NCBI GenBank assembly: GCA_023132895.1 | Contig: JAGLXL010000002.1 | Span: 1 to 64,000 of the forward strand | Direction of reading: 5' to 3' | Source of the DNA: Nanobdellota archaeon | GTDB taxonomy: Archaea > Nanobdellota > Nanobdellia > Woesearchaeales > JAGLXL01 | DNA: 64,000 nt | Shown: positions 16,015 through 24,760 of the stretch, piece after piece | Layout: every line of letters starts with the position of its first letter | Position numbering within the stretch: position 1 is the stretch's first letter | The notes under the pieces: model-generated | The model's database searches: none | Seen by the model: only the letters and a program-made list of their open reading frames with translations | Told to the model about the DNA's origin: nothing | Program-made: the position numbers and the translations under genes

Positions 16015-17283
16015 ATGAAAATAAAAAATCTTATCGTGGCTGTCTTAATGACATTATTGTTAGTATCTAGTGCAATTGCGTGGAATCCAATTTTACCACC
16101 AATTATACCAAACCTCCCTGCTCAATGGGAAACATTAGAGGATCAGAGTATTCCTTTTAATTCACCTGATAACACCGTAATCTATTCAAATATTTACAGT
16201 AAATGTAGTGATCCTGACGATGCAGAGCATATCACTGTTACTTCAACACATTATGCTTATAATTTAGCTATTTCTGGTTTAGATATTCTCATTCAAAATC
16301 TACAGCCAAATTATGTTGGAACAGATACTGTCCAATTAGCTTGTAATGGAGTTCCTGCTACTTTCCGATTAACTGTTTATGATAATAATCAAGCACCTGT
16401 TGCTATGGCTGGTCCTGATATGACTGTTGCTGAAGATTCACCAGTTGCTTTTGACGGCTCAGCTTCATACGACCCAGACGGAACAATTGTTTCATATGTT
16501 TGGAATTTTGGTGATGGTTATTCAGAAACAGGCAGCCACGCTACCCACACCTTCACCCAACCAGGTACTTATTTAGTTACTTTAACAGTCATGGATAATC
16601 TAGGTAGAACCGACCAAGACACTTTAACTGTTATTGCCGATGGTGTTCCAACAGCTGTTGCTGGCGGACCTTATTCAGGTGTTGAAGGAGAACCAATTTT
16701 GTTTGATGCATCTCAATCAACAGATGACCAACAAATCGTTCTTTACCGATGGAATTGGGGCGATGGTTGGACAACTGACACTACAAATCCTTACGCTTAT
16801 CATACCTATGCTCAAGTTGGTGATTACACAGTTACTTTAACTGTTATTGATAATAATAATTTACAAGATAGTGATATTACTTTTGCTCACATTATCGAAC
16901 AAGGAGTTATCCCTGATCCAGACCCAGACCCAGAACCTGAACCAGAACCTGAAGAAGAAACAACTTCAAAATCAGAAAGAATTATTTTCAATAAAGTCAG
17001 ACATGATGACTATGTTAAATCAAATGATATTGTTCAATTCAAAGTTGCAGTATTCAACGACAACAACTATGACTTAGAGGATGTCAGTGTTTCAGTCCAC
17101 ATCTTAGAATTAGAAGTTAGAAGAACCGTAGGTCCTTTTGACATTGAGAACAGAGAAACAGAAACTGTTACACTTTACTTAGACATCCCAGAAGACGCAC
17201 AACCAGGAGACTATGATGTTAGAATAGTTTCCAGCAATGACAACTTTAAACGCATTGAACACAGAGTTATCACCATTATTTAA
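16015..17283 (+). CDS. Secreted PKD-domain and CARDB-like surface protein
   Basis: 422 residues, ATG at 16015 just after AGGTGAT; an upstream GTG at 16003 overlaps that ribosome site. The signal peptide ends near residue 22 (VSSAIA). Two PKD domains are clear: about 128-205 (FDGSASYDPDG, VWNFGDG) and 208-292 (FDASQSTDD, WNWGDG). A PDPDPDPEPEPEPEEE spacer follows, then a C-terminal CARDB-like adhesion domain (about 315-420). PKD and CARDB domains mediate cell-surface contacts and glycan binding. No C-terminal anchor is visible, so it is either released or held by partners such as the product of 17413. Confidence 0.85.
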   Translation: MKIKNLIVAVLMTLLLVSSAIAWNPILPPIIPNLPAQWETLEDQSIPFNSPDNTVIYSNIYSKCSDPDDAEHITVTSTHYAYNLAISGLDILIQNLQPNYVGTDTVQLACNGVPATFRLTVYDNNQAPVAMAGPDMTVAEDSPVAFDGSASYDPDGTIVSYVWNFGDGYSETGSHATHTFTQPGTYLVTLTVMDNLGRTDQDTLTVIADGVPTAVAGGPYSGVEGEPILFDASQSTDDQQIVLYRWNWGDGWTTDTTNPYAYHTYAQVGDYTVTLTVIDNNNLQDSDITFAHIIEQGVIPDPDPDPEPEPEPEEETTSKSERIIFNKVRHDDYVKSNDIVQFKVAVFNDNNYDLEDVSVSVHILELEVRRTVGPFDIENRETETVTLYLDIPEDAQPGDYDVRIVSSNDNFKRIEHRVITII

Positions 17284-17319
17284 ACAATTAGTGTAACTAC
17301 TGGACAATACTCACAGTAA

Positions 17320-17348
17320 CGAAACATTTATAAATGAGTAATGTTTCG
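17320..17348 (+). promoter_or_regulatory. Inverted repeat straddling a TATA box
   Basis: A perfect 9-bp inverted repeat, CGAAACATT (17320-17328) and AATGTTTCG (17340-17348), encloses the TATA sequence TTATAAAT. A factor binding the two arms would cover the TATA box, so this is a strong operator candidate for the gene at 17413. Confidence 0.6.
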
Positions 17349-17385
17349 ATGCTTAAAAGAGGGGTTGATAAATAATAATCAAAAA

Positions 17386-17403
17386 CCAATACGTATTGGA
17401 GGA
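17386..17403 (+). promoter_or_regulatory. 14-bp palindrome overlapping the ribosome-binding site
   Basis: CCAATACGTATTGG (17386-17399) is a perfect palindrome whose last two bases begin the ribosome site GGAGG (17398-17402), 10 nt before the ATG at 17413. In RNA it would fold into a hairpin abutting the ribosome site; in DNA it could be a regulator site. Confidence 0.6.
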
Positions 17404-17412
17404 AATTAAAAA

Positions 17413-18747
17413 ATGAAGAAACTAAAAATTTTTGCAATGTTGGCAATTTTGCTAGCAAGTATGTTTGTTTCCGCAGTCAGTGCTCAGGATTTCGATGAGC
17501 AGCTTCCCGTTTATGTTGACAGAATTTGGATCAACGACAAGGAAGTAGACTGGATGTGCTTTTGGAACGACAACACCATGGAATATGAATGTGGTGAAGA
17601 AATTCGAGGAGACATCGAAAGAGGAGACAACATAAATGTCGAAGTCAGACTAGCTGCTGAAGAAGACATTGACGGCATTGAAGTTGAAGTTTCTGTTAAA
17701 GGTTATGAACATGGCCGAAGCAGAAAAACCTCAGAATCAACTGATTTGTTTGATGTTAAAGAAGGCAGAACATATTACAAGGACCTGGATATTGAACTTC
17801 CACAAGACTTGGACTATGATAATGATGGCGACGATGAAAATGAAAATGTCTATGCTTTAAGAATCGAAGTTTCAGACAAGTATCACCGAGAAGAAGTTTG
17901 GAACGTTCTTTTAGAAATCAACACACCGCGACACAAATTGAACATCGATGATGTTTTATTCAGCCCAGGACAAACTGTCCAAGCTGGCAGATCATTATTG
18001 ACTTCAGTTAGAGTTGAAAACTTTGGTCAACGGGACGAAGATAATGTTAAAGTTACCTTTACTATCCCAGAATTAGGCGTTGCTGACTATGACTACATTG
18101 AAGAAGTTGAAGTCAATGACGAAAAAATGACTGAAGAGCTTTTCGTCCGAATTCCTGCTGACGCAGAAAACAAGGACTATGAAGCTAAAGTTGTTGTTGA
18201 TTATGACGATGGTTACAAAACTGTAGAAGAAACTTTCGTAATCACTGTTATTGGTGGAACAATTGCTGATGATACTGTTGAAAAAACAGTTCTAACTGTT
18301 GGTCCAGAAACACAAAATGTTGTTGCTGGAGGCAGTGAAGCTATCTATCCAATTGCTATTACCAATGCCGGTACTGAAAGTAGAACTTACAGCTTGTCCT
18401 TAATAACTGGCGACTGGTCAAATTCAAGACTAAGTGAAAATGTTTTGGTTATCGGTCCAGAAGAAACCAAAGTAGCTTACGCTTATGTCGCTGCTAACAA
18501 AGACGCAGCTGCTGGCGAAAAAGTTATCGGATTGGCAATCATGAGCGGAGACGAAACTTTGAAAGAAGTTTCATTGAAAGCTAATGTTGTTAATAACGAA
18601 AACAGTTGGGACACCGTCAAGAAAGGCCTAGAGATTGGTCTTGTTGTCTTAGTTATCTTGTTGGTTATCATTGGCTTAATCATCGGATTCAGCCGATTGA
18701 AGAACAAAGACGAAGAAGACGAAGACGAAGACAAAACTTATTACTAA
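17413..18747 (+). CDS. Candidate S-layer or abundant anchored surface protein
   Basis: 444 residues: a signal peptide (about 1-24, ending SAVSAQ), an acidic ectodomain and a C-terminal helix (about 408-430, GLVVLVILLVIIGLIIGF). A basic stop-transfer residue and an Asp/Glu tail follow. At least two CARDB/NPCBM-like beta domains are visible (about 175-285, LNIDDVLFSPGQTVQAG; about 295-400, VGPETQNVVAGG...YPIAITNAG). Codon use is more regular and C/G-richer than in neighbouring genes, the gene has an isolated promoter with operator-like repeats, a strong ribosome site and a double-hairpin terminator, all fitting high expression. S-layer identity is inference. Confidence 0.8.
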   Translation: MKKLKIFAMLAILLASMFVSAVSAQDFDEQLPVYVDRIWINDKEVDWMCFWNDNTMEYECGEEIRGDIERGDNINVEVRLAAEEDIDGIEVEVSVKGYEHGRSRKTSESTDLFDVKEGRTYYKDLDIELPQDLDYDNDGDDENENVYALRIEVSDKYHREEVWNVLLEINTPRHKLNIDDVLFSPGQTVQAGRSLLTSVRVENFGQRDEDNVKVTFTIPELGVADYDYIEEVEVNDEKMTEELFVRIPADAENKDYEAKVVVDYDDGYKTVEETFVITVIGGTIADDTVEKTVLTVGPETQNVVAGGSEAIYPIAITNAGTESRTYSLSLITGDWSNSRLSENVLVIGPEETKVAYAYVAANKDAAAGEKVIGLAIMSGDETLKEVSLKANVVNNENSWDTVKKGLEIGLVVLVILLVIIGLIIGFSRLKNKDEEDEDEDKTYY

Positions 18748-18751
18748 GTTT

Positions 18752-18802
18752 GTTTAACTTTGTTAAACCTAAGGTAAACTTGTTTACCCGTGTTTTTCTT
18801 TT
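18752..18802 (+). terminator. Double hairpin and T-tract terminator
   Basis: GTTTAAC-ttt-GTTAAAC (18752-18768) and GGTAAAC-tt-GTTTACC (18773-18788) are followed by a long T-rich tract (18791-18810), five bases after the stop of the candidate S-layer gene. Confidence 0.65.
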
Positions 18803-18862
18803 TTTTCTTATTTTATTTCATTTTTCATAAGTTATTAAAACACCTTCTAATCCAAAAACATT

Positions 18863-19939
18863 ATGCAAATTAACATCATTGGCGCAGGCCCTATTGGTTC
18901 TTATACTGCTTATCTTCTCTCTAAAAAAGGCTATCAAGTTAATTTATTTGAAGAACATCAGGAAATAGGCCAGCCAGTGCAATGCACCGGCCTTCTTACT
19001 CCTGAAATCAAAAAATATCTTCCTCTCAGAAAAGAATTTATTATTAATATCATCCAGCATATTCAACTCGTTTCTCCTTCAAATAATCGAGCTCTCATCA
19101 ATAAAAAAGAATATATCATAGATAGAACCCAGTTTGATCAATATCTTGCCAATAAGGCCCAAAATAATGGCTCTCAGCTCTATCTCAACCACCATTTCCT
19201 CGGTCAAAAAGACAATCACCTCCTTTTCAAACACCAAAACCAAATCAAAAAAATAAAAAAATCCATCACCATTGGTGCTGATGGCCCCCTCAGTAAAACA
19301 GCCCAAGCCTTTAAATTTCCAAATAAAAACACCTTCTACTATGGCTATCAAGCCACTATCGCAGGAAATTTTGACCCTTCTACTTATCAAGTTCATTTCA
19401 GCAAAATCACCCCTAAATTCTTTACTTGGCTTGTCCCAGAAAACCATCATACAGCCAGAATCGGCCTCGCCACAAAACAACCAAACAAATCCTACTTCAA
19501 TAAACTCATCCAAAACCACAAAATCCTTAATCTCCAAGCTGGCCTGATTCCCATCTACAATCCTAATATCAAAACCCAACAGAACAACACTTACTTAATT
19601 GGAGATGCTGCCACCCAAGTCAAAGCTACTACAGGAGGCGGCCTCATCCCCGGCCTCAAAGCAGCCCAACTCTTAACTAAAGCCATCGACCAAAACAAGA
19701 ATTATCCTCAACTCTGGAAAAATAGAATAGGGAAAAACCTCAAAAAACACCTCTTCATCAGAAATACCCTCAATAAATTCAACACCCAAGACTATGATTA
19801 CTTGATTAAAACCATCAACAAAAAATCATTCAAAAATTTCATTCAAAAATATAACCGCGAAAACCTCAATCTTTCAAAATTAACCAAAATCCTGCTTAAA
19901 AATCCCAAACTCATTTACCTCATCAAACATTTATTCTAA
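18863..19939 (+). CDS. FAD-dependent geranylgeranyl reductase family protein
   Basis: 358 residues. The N-terminal Rossmann motif INIIGAGPIGSYTAYLLSKKG (GxGxxG, residues 3-23), the acidic EE ending strand 2, the QCTGLLTP segment, and the later GADGPLSKTAQAF and LIGDAATQVKATTGGGL (flavin-binding) stretches identify the geranylgeranyl reductase family. In archaea these enzymes saturate isoprenoid chains of membrane lipids; related members act on other isoprenoids. It is a bit shorter than the roughly 390-400 residues usual for the family. Single gene on the plus strand, with the ABC-transporter promoter right after it. The exact substrate cannot be told. Confidence 0.85.
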   Translation: MQINIIGAGPIGSYTAYLLSKKGYQVNLFEEHQEIGQPVQCTGLLTPEIKKYLPLRKEFIINIIQHIQLVSPSNNRALINKKEYIIDRTQFDQYLANKAQNNGSQLYLNHHFLGQKDNHLLFKHQNQIKKIKKSITIGADGPLSKTAQAFKFPNKNTFYYGYQATIAGNFDPSTYQVHFSKITPKFFTWLVPENHHTARIGLATKQPNKSYFNKLIQNHKILNLQAGLIPIYNPNIKTQQNNTYLIGDAATQVKATTGGGLIPGLKAAQLLTKAIDQNKNYPQLWKNRIGKNLKKHLFIRNTLNKFNTQDYDYLIKTINKKSFKNFIQKYNRENLNLSKLTKILLKNPKLIYLIKHLF

Positions 19940-19951
19940 AACCAACATAAG

Positions 19952-20005
19952 ATTTATAAACTTCAAATAATAATTTTATTTGAAGATTTAAAAACCGAAG
20001 GTTTT
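19952..20005 (+). promoter_or_regulatory. Promoter with inverted repeat and leader mini-hairpin
   Basis: TATA ATTTATAAA (19952-19960) is followed by the inverted repeat CTTCAAAT (19961-19968) / ATTTGAAG (19978-19985), which spans the expected start site. Then comes the mini-hairpin AAAACC-gaa-GGTTTT (19991-20005) in the leader of the ABC-transporter operon. An operator and a leader structure are plausible. Confidence 0.5.
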
Positions 20006-20034
20006 AAAAATAAAAATAAACTAATTACTGATTA

Positions 20035-21003
20035 ATGGTTGTTGCTATTGAACTTAGAAATGTTACTAAAGAGCTTGGCCGAAAACTCGTTTTAAGTAAT
20101 GTTTCATTTCAAGTTAAAAAAGGGGAAATTTTTGGCATTATCGGTATGAGTGGTAGTGGTAAGAGTACTCTTTTATCCCATCTTATTGGTTATATCCAAC
20201 CTAGTGAAGGCCAAGTTTTTTATTCACCTAATTACTCTCAATTTAGCCAAAAAGGTCCTATTCTCAAGGAGCTTAACAAAAACATAATGGAAGCCAAAAG
20301 ACTCTTTGGTTTTGCTCCGCAAGACCCTTCTTTTTATCCAAGATTAACAGTTGAAGAAAATATCTTTCATTTTGGCATTCTTTATCATTTAAAAAAACAA
20401 GCAGTTAAAGAACGTATGGACTACCTTCTCAAACTAACTAAATTAGAATCACATCGCAAAAAATTAGCTGAACATCTTTCTGGTGGCATGCAAAGACGCC
20501 TCAGTCTTGCTTGCAGCCTTATTCATAAACCAGAAGTTCTCATGCTTGACGAACCAACCGCCGACCTAGATCCAATTCTCAGAGAAGAAATGTGGAGCCT
20601 CATCAAAACCATCAATCAAAAAGAAGGCACCACCATTATCGTCGCCTCCCATTTGTTAGAAGAACTCGAAATATACTCAGACAAAGTTGCTATTTTACAT
20701 GAAGGACAGATCAGCAAAACCGGCACTTTAGATGAAATCAAAGATATGTTTGCCCAAAACGAGATTGAAGTTTATTTAGATTTCAAAAAAGGCGACCCTA
20801 ACTCATTCCTGAGGAGATTAAATCAAAAAGCTATCTCATCTTTCCAACAAAATGGCTCAAAACTGACTATCCATACCAAACAACCATATTTAATCTTATT
20901 TGATGCCATCAACCTTATCAAAGAACAAAATTACCAAGTCAAGACCATGGAAGTTCACCGGCCTTCCCTTAAGGAAGTTTTTGAACTATTAGAAAAGAAA
21001 TAA
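20035..21003 (+). CDS. ABC transporter ATP-binding protein
   Basis: 322 residues. Walker A GMSGSGKST (about residues 37-45), Q-loop region FAPQDPSF, signature LSGGMQRR (about 148-155), Walker B VLMLDEPTADLDP (about 169-181) and the switch His in VASHLLEE are all intact, so it is an active ATPase. The C-terminal 90 residues form an extra domain typical of ABC-2 export systems. It pairs with the permease starting 21 nt later, which carries six C-terminal helices and a large external loop. Substrate unknown; lipid, glycan or polymer export are possibilities. Confidence 0.93.
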   Translation: MVVAIELRNVTKELGRKLVLSNVSFQVKKGEIFGIIGMSGSGKSTLLSHLIGYIQPSEGQVFYSPNYSQFSQKGPILKELNKNIMEAKRLFGFAPQDPSFYPRLTVEENIFHFGILYHLKKQAVKERMDYLLKLTKLESHRKKLAEHLSGGMQRRLSLACSLIHKPEVLMLDEPTADLDPILREEMWSLIKTINQKEGTTIIVASHLLEELEIYSDKVAILHEGQISKTGTLDEIKDMFAQNEIEVYLDFKKGDPNSFLRRLNQKAISSFQQNGSKLTIHTKQPYLILFDAINLIKEQNYQVKTMEVHRPSLKEVFELLEKK

Positions 21004-21024
21004 ACAAATAAAAAGAGAGGTAAG

Positions 21025-22974
21025 ATGAAGAACATCTTTAGAATCATCAGCAAAAATTTAAAACTTTTAATTAGAGCTAAAAGCTCTGCTATCATTGTCA
21101 TTCTTGCTCCTTTGTTAATCATCCTCTTAGTCGGCATTGCTTTTGATAATGCCAATACTTATGGATTAAACATTGGTGTCTATTCATCTGATTTCAACCA
21201 AAACGTTGAATCCTTCCTCAACAAACTATCGCAAAAAGAATTTAATATCATTAAATACCAAGAAGAAGAAAAATGTGTCAATGATATTAAACTAGGAAGT
21301 ACCCACACCTGTGTTGTTTTCCCTCCTAATCTGGATTTTAATTCCAATCAACAGCAAACCATTACCTTCTACATCGACCAAAGCAAAATCAACTTAGTTT
21401 GGATGATCATGGATACTCTCTCTTCAGGCATCACCGAAAGATCAAAAGAGATTTCCAAAGATCTCACTAACATTGTTCTTTCCAAACTAGAAAAAACCAA
21501 AACTAATCTCGGTGAAAACAAACCCATCCTCATTAATGTTAAAACAGAAAATAATAATGTCTTAATCAAGGCTCAGGAAATCGGTTCCCAGATTACTTCC
21601 CTTAATTTTGATGTCGATTCCTTTGGCGCAGCTACAACTCAAACTTCTCTTTTAGCAATCCAAGGTAATCTATCATCTGATATCGAACTAGCCAAATCAA
21701 TGATCAAATCAGCCAGAAGTGCAGTCGGTGGCTCTAGTGCCTCAGAAAGCGAAGTAGAGGATATCAAAGAAAAACTTAACAATGCTCTTGAAAAACTTGA
21801 TGAAGCTAAAACTAATATCGAAGACAATAGCACTAAAAATAATCAAAGTCTGACCAATATTGCTACTCAAATCCAAAATATCCAAACTAAATTAAACTCC
21901 ACTAAAAATCAAATCAGCAGCGCTGTCTCATCCTCTCAGCAAAAACTTAATGAAATGCAAGGTTCCCTCAGCCAAAGCGTCACCGACCTCGGCACTATCG
22001 AAACCATGATGGACTCCCTTCTCACTGATATCCAAAGCATTAAAGTCACAGATGCGGCAGCCATTGCTAGTCCGGTTGTAACAGATATTAAACCAATTTC
22101 AGCTGAAAAAACTTATCTCAATTACCTCTTCCCTAGCCTCATGATTCTAGTCGTCATGTTCATCTCAATCTTACTAGGCACAACCTTAGTTATGATGGAA
22201 AAACACAGCCCTGCTCTTTTCAGAAATTTTATTACTCCAACTAGAAATATTACTTTTATCATCTCAACTTACCTCACCAATATTTTCCTCATCTTAATCC
22301 AGATGGTAATCATTCTTGGAATTGCTCTTTATTTCTTTTCAGGACAAATTCTACCGAGTCTGCCAATGGTTATCCTTATCCTTCTTATCGCCGCTACCCT
22401 TTTCTCTTTTGTCGGCATGGGTGTTGGTTATCTCTTTAGGTCAGAAGAAACAAGCACTCTCGCAGCTATCTCATTCGGCAGCCTCTGTCTTTTCATGTCC
22501 AGCACCATCATCCCATTAGAAAGCATGCCCACTACTATCAGGCAAATTGCCTTTTACAACCCCTTTGTTGTTGCTGAACGTCTCTTAAGATCAGTCATCC
22601 TTTTCCAGCCAAAAATTAAATTCCTTGCTAATGATATTTTCATCCTCTTAGGATATGCTCTGGTCCTCTTCTTATTTATCTGGGGCAGCCAAAGCCTGGC
22701 TTCCAAACATCTTTTCCAAAAAATGTCTTATAAAAGACATAAAAAGAAAAAGAAAGCCAAGGAAACTGAAACTAAAAATATCGCTGCTAAAAAGAATCCT
22801 ATTCCAATTCCGCCGCCAGAAGCAAAACCTAAATCCCGGCCTAAAATTATTCCTTCCAGAACTGTTAAAGCCGGAACCAAAATACTATCAAAACCAATCA
22901 AAAGACCGGCTCAAGAAAGTGATATTCAAAACGAATTAGACCGCATTAATTCTGAATTAGCTAAATTGCAATGA
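21025..22974 (+). CDS. ABC-2 type permease with long coiled-coil loop
   Basis: 649 residues, preceded by AGAGAGGTAAG. One membrane helix near the N-terminus (about 19-38, SAIIVILAPLLIILLVGIAF) is followed by a roughly 320-residue extracytoplasmic region. This holds a coiled coil with repeated QNIQTKLNSTKNQISS-like heptads (about 235-335), reminiscent of YhgE/Pip-type proteins. Five or six helices (about 370-565) then form the ABC-2 membrane domain. The cytoplasmic C-terminus is Lys/Pro-rich. Overlaps the AK6 gene by 4 nt (ATGA). Forms the exporter with the ATPase at 20035. Confidence 0.88.
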   Translation: MKNIFRIISKNLKLLIRAKSSAIIVILAPLLIILLVGIAFDNANTYGLNIGVYSSDFNQNVESFLNKLSQKEFNIIKYQEEEKCVNDIKLGSTHTCVVFPPNLDFNSNQQQTITFYIDQSKINLVWMIMDTLSSGITERSKEISKDLTNIVLSKLEKTKTNLGENKPILINVKTENNNVLIKAQEIGSQITSLNFDVDSFGAATTQTSLLAIQGNLSSDIELAKSMIKSARSAVGGSSASESEVEDIKEKLNNALEKLDEAKTNIEDNSTKNNQSLTNIATQIQNIQTKLNSTKNQISSAVSSSQQKLNEMQGSLSQSVTDLGTIETMMDSLLTDIQSIKVTDAAAIASPVVTDIKPISAEKTYLNYLFPSLMILVVMFISILLGTTLVMMEKHSPALFRNFITPTRNITFIISTYLTNIFLILIQMVIILGIALYFFSGQILPSLPMVILILLIAATLFSFVGMGVGYLFRSEETSTLAAISFGSLCLFMSSTIIPLESMPTTIRQIAFYNPFVVAERLLRSVILFQPKIKFLANDIFILLGYALVLFLFIWGSQSLASKHLFQKMSYKRHKKKKKAKETETKNIAAKKNPIPIPPPEAKPKSRPKIIPSRTVKAGTKILSKPIKRPAQESDIQNELDRINSELAKLQ

Positions 22975-23465
22975 AAGTTATTATAGTTACTGGCACTCCC
23001 GGCACTGGCAAAACAACCTTAGCTAAATTTCTTGGCAAAGAATTAAAATTCAAAATAATTGACTCCAATAAATTAATTCAACAAAAAAATCTCTGCGAAG
23101 CTTATGACCAAGAAAAAGACTGCCAAATAGTTGACATCAAAAAACTAAACCAATACCTTATCAAAAAAATCAAGGAATCAAAAGAAAATCTTATCATTGA
23201 TTCCCATTTCAGCCATAAACTCCCTAAAATCCATGTTGATCTCTGCCTGGTCACTAGAACCGAACTCAAAACCCTTCACCAACGCCTTAAAAAACGAGGC
23301 TACAATCCACAAAAAATCCGCGACAACCTTGATGCTGAAATCTTTGACCTCTCCCTTACTGAAGCCCAGGAAGCCAACCATGACATCTTAATAGTTGACA
23401 CTACTAAAAAAATAAACAAACAAGAACTAATTCAAAAAATAAAAGAGAAATTAAAAATAAAATGA
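22971..23465 (+). CDS. AK6/Fap7-type adenylate kinase-like ATPase
   Basis: 164 residues, close to the roughly 180 of the family. The P-loop GTPGTGKTT (residues 7-15) is perfect for AK6/Fap7, which has adenylate kinase and ATPase activity and in yeast and archaea assists small-subunit maturation by acting on Rps14. IIDSHFSH (about 79-86) and RLKKRGYNPQKIRDNLDAE (about 104-122) match the NMP-binding and lid regions. Its position inside the ABC/RqcH gene run, coupled by ATGA overlaps on both sides, looks like simple gene packing rather than a shared pathway. Confidence 0.88.
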   Translation: MKVIIVTGTPGTGKTTLAKFLGKELKFKIIDSNKLIQQKNLCEAYDQEKDCQIVDIKKLNQYLIKKIKESKENLIIDSHFSHKLPKIHVDLCLVTRTELKTLHQRLKKRGYNPQKIRDNLDAEIFDLSLTEAQEANHDILIVDTTKKINKQELIQKIKEKLKIK

Positions 23466-24577
23466 AATCACAACTCTCATCCTTAGAAGTATCAACCCTA
23501 ACAAAAGAATTTCAAATACTCATAGGCGCAAAAATAGATCAAATTTACCAGCCAGAAAAAAAACAGTTCCTTATCTCCATTCATGTCCCAAGAAAAGGCA
23601 AGCATTTTCTCAAAATAGACTTACCCAGCTTTATCTACTTAACCCCAACTAAACTAAAAATGCCTCCTCCACCTGAATTTTGCCTCACTTTAAGAAGACG
23701 TCTCAATAACACCGTCATAAAAAAAATAAAACAAATCAATACCGAAAGAATTATTGAAATAGAATTAGAAAAAGAAAGCAAATACAAACTTATCATTGAA
23801 CTTTTCTCTAAAGGTAATCTTATCCTTACTAACGAAAAAAACCAAATTCTAGCTCTCTTAGAAAAACAAAAATGGGAAACAAGAGAATTAAAACTCAAAG
23901 AAACCTATAACCCACCACCCCTATCATTTAATTACTTCGACACAACCCAGCCAGAATTAAAAAAATCAATCACTCAAAGTAAAAAAGATAAACTTATTAC
24001 TTGCCTGGCCACTGAAATTAGCTTAGGAGGAACTTACTCTGAGGAGATCTGCCTCCTCAACAATATAGATAAAAACCAACCACCATCAAAAGTAAGCGAT
24101 AATCAAATAAAACAAATCTTCAAAACCATCCAAGATTTCCTAAAAAAAATAGAAAAACCTCAAGGTGTAAGTTACAAATCAAAAGATATTACTCCTTTTC
24201 CACTTCAAATTTATCAAGGATTGGAAATTGAAAATTTTCCATCATACAACCAAGCCCTCAATCAAATTCTCAATAAAACGTCTTTTCAAATAGAAAAAGA
24301 AAAAAAAGAATCAAAATACCAAGAAAAAATTAAATCCTTGAAACATATCATCAAGGAACAAGAAGATACTATCAAAAAACTTCAACAGCAGGAACAAACC
24401 AATACCAAAAAAGCTAACCACATCTATGAAAAATATCAAGAATTAAACACCTTCCTCACTAAAATCAAACAAGCTCAAAAAACCATGTCTTGGGAAGAGA
24501 TCAAAAAACAAATTAAAAAACATAAGCAAATAAAAAACATTAACCTTAAAGAAAAGAAAATTGTTCTTAAAATCTAG
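23462..24577 (+). CDS. RqcH/NEMF-like NFACT protein lacking its C-terminal domain
   Basis: 371 residues. The N-terminus (LSSLEVSTLTKEFQILIGAKIDQIYQP, split across residues 5-31) and FCLTLRRRLNNTVIKKI (about 75-91) identify the NFACT-N domain of RqcH/Rqc2/NEMF, which binds 60S/50S subunits carrying stalled nascent chains and recruits tRNA. A helix-hairpin-helix region and the long coiled coil (about 275-350) follow. The protein then stops where other archaeal members continue with the NFACT-R domain, which makes it roughly half the usual 600+ residues. This could be a split gene, a truncated homologue or a clean lineage-specific loss. The frame is intact and AK6 overlaps its start. Confidence 0.85.
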   Translation: MKSQLSSLEVSTLTKEFQILIGAKIDQIYQPEKKQFLISIHVPRKGKHFLKIDLPSFIYLTPTKLKMPPPPEFCLTLRRRLNNTVIKKIKQINTERIIEIELEKESKYKLIIELFSKGNLILTNEKNQILALLEKQKWETRELKLKETYNPPPLSFNYFDTTQPELKKSITQSKKDKLITCLATEISLGGTYSEEICLLNNIDKNQPPSKVSDNQIKQIFKTIQDFLKKIEKPQGVSYKSKDITPFPLQIYQGLEIENFPSYNQALNQILNKTSFQIEKEKKESKYQEKIKSLKHIIKEQEDTIKKLQQQEQTNTKKANHIYEKYQELNTFLTKIKQAQKTMSWEEIKKQIKKHKQIKNINLKEKKIVLKI

Positions 24578-24592
24578 AAAAATTAACCATAA

Positions 24593-24604
24593 CCTTTATA
24601 AAGG
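24593..24604 (+). promoter_or_regulatory. TATA box for 5S rRNA
   Basis: CCTTTATAAAGG is centred 28 nt before the 5S start at 24626, the archaeal spacing. It shows the 5S gene is transcribed from its own promoter. Confidence 0.65.
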
Positions 24605-24625
24605 GGTTCTCTTAAAAATATATTA

Positions 24626-24733
24626 GGACGGCCATAGGAGACTGGTTCACCCGTTCCCATTCGAACACGGCAGTTAAGCAGTCTTCCGTATTGGTGTGTA
24701 CTGCGTTACGCGGGAAATCCAATAAGCTGTCCA
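24626..24733 (+). rRNA. rrf: 5S ribosomal RNA
   Basis: The ends GGACGGC (24626-24632) and GCTGTCC (24726-24732) pair to form helix I. Inside are CCCGTTCCCATTCGAACACGG (split over 24651-24671) and GGAAGTTAAG-like CAGTTAAGC, both hallmarks of 5S loops B/C and D, and the final CGGGAAATCC. At about 108 nt it is short for an archaeal 5S (usually 115-125). No 16S or 23S lies within the window, so this is a solitary 5S gene. Confidence 0.88.
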
Positions 24734-24760
24734 TCTTTATTTACAATCGGGGGTGAACTA

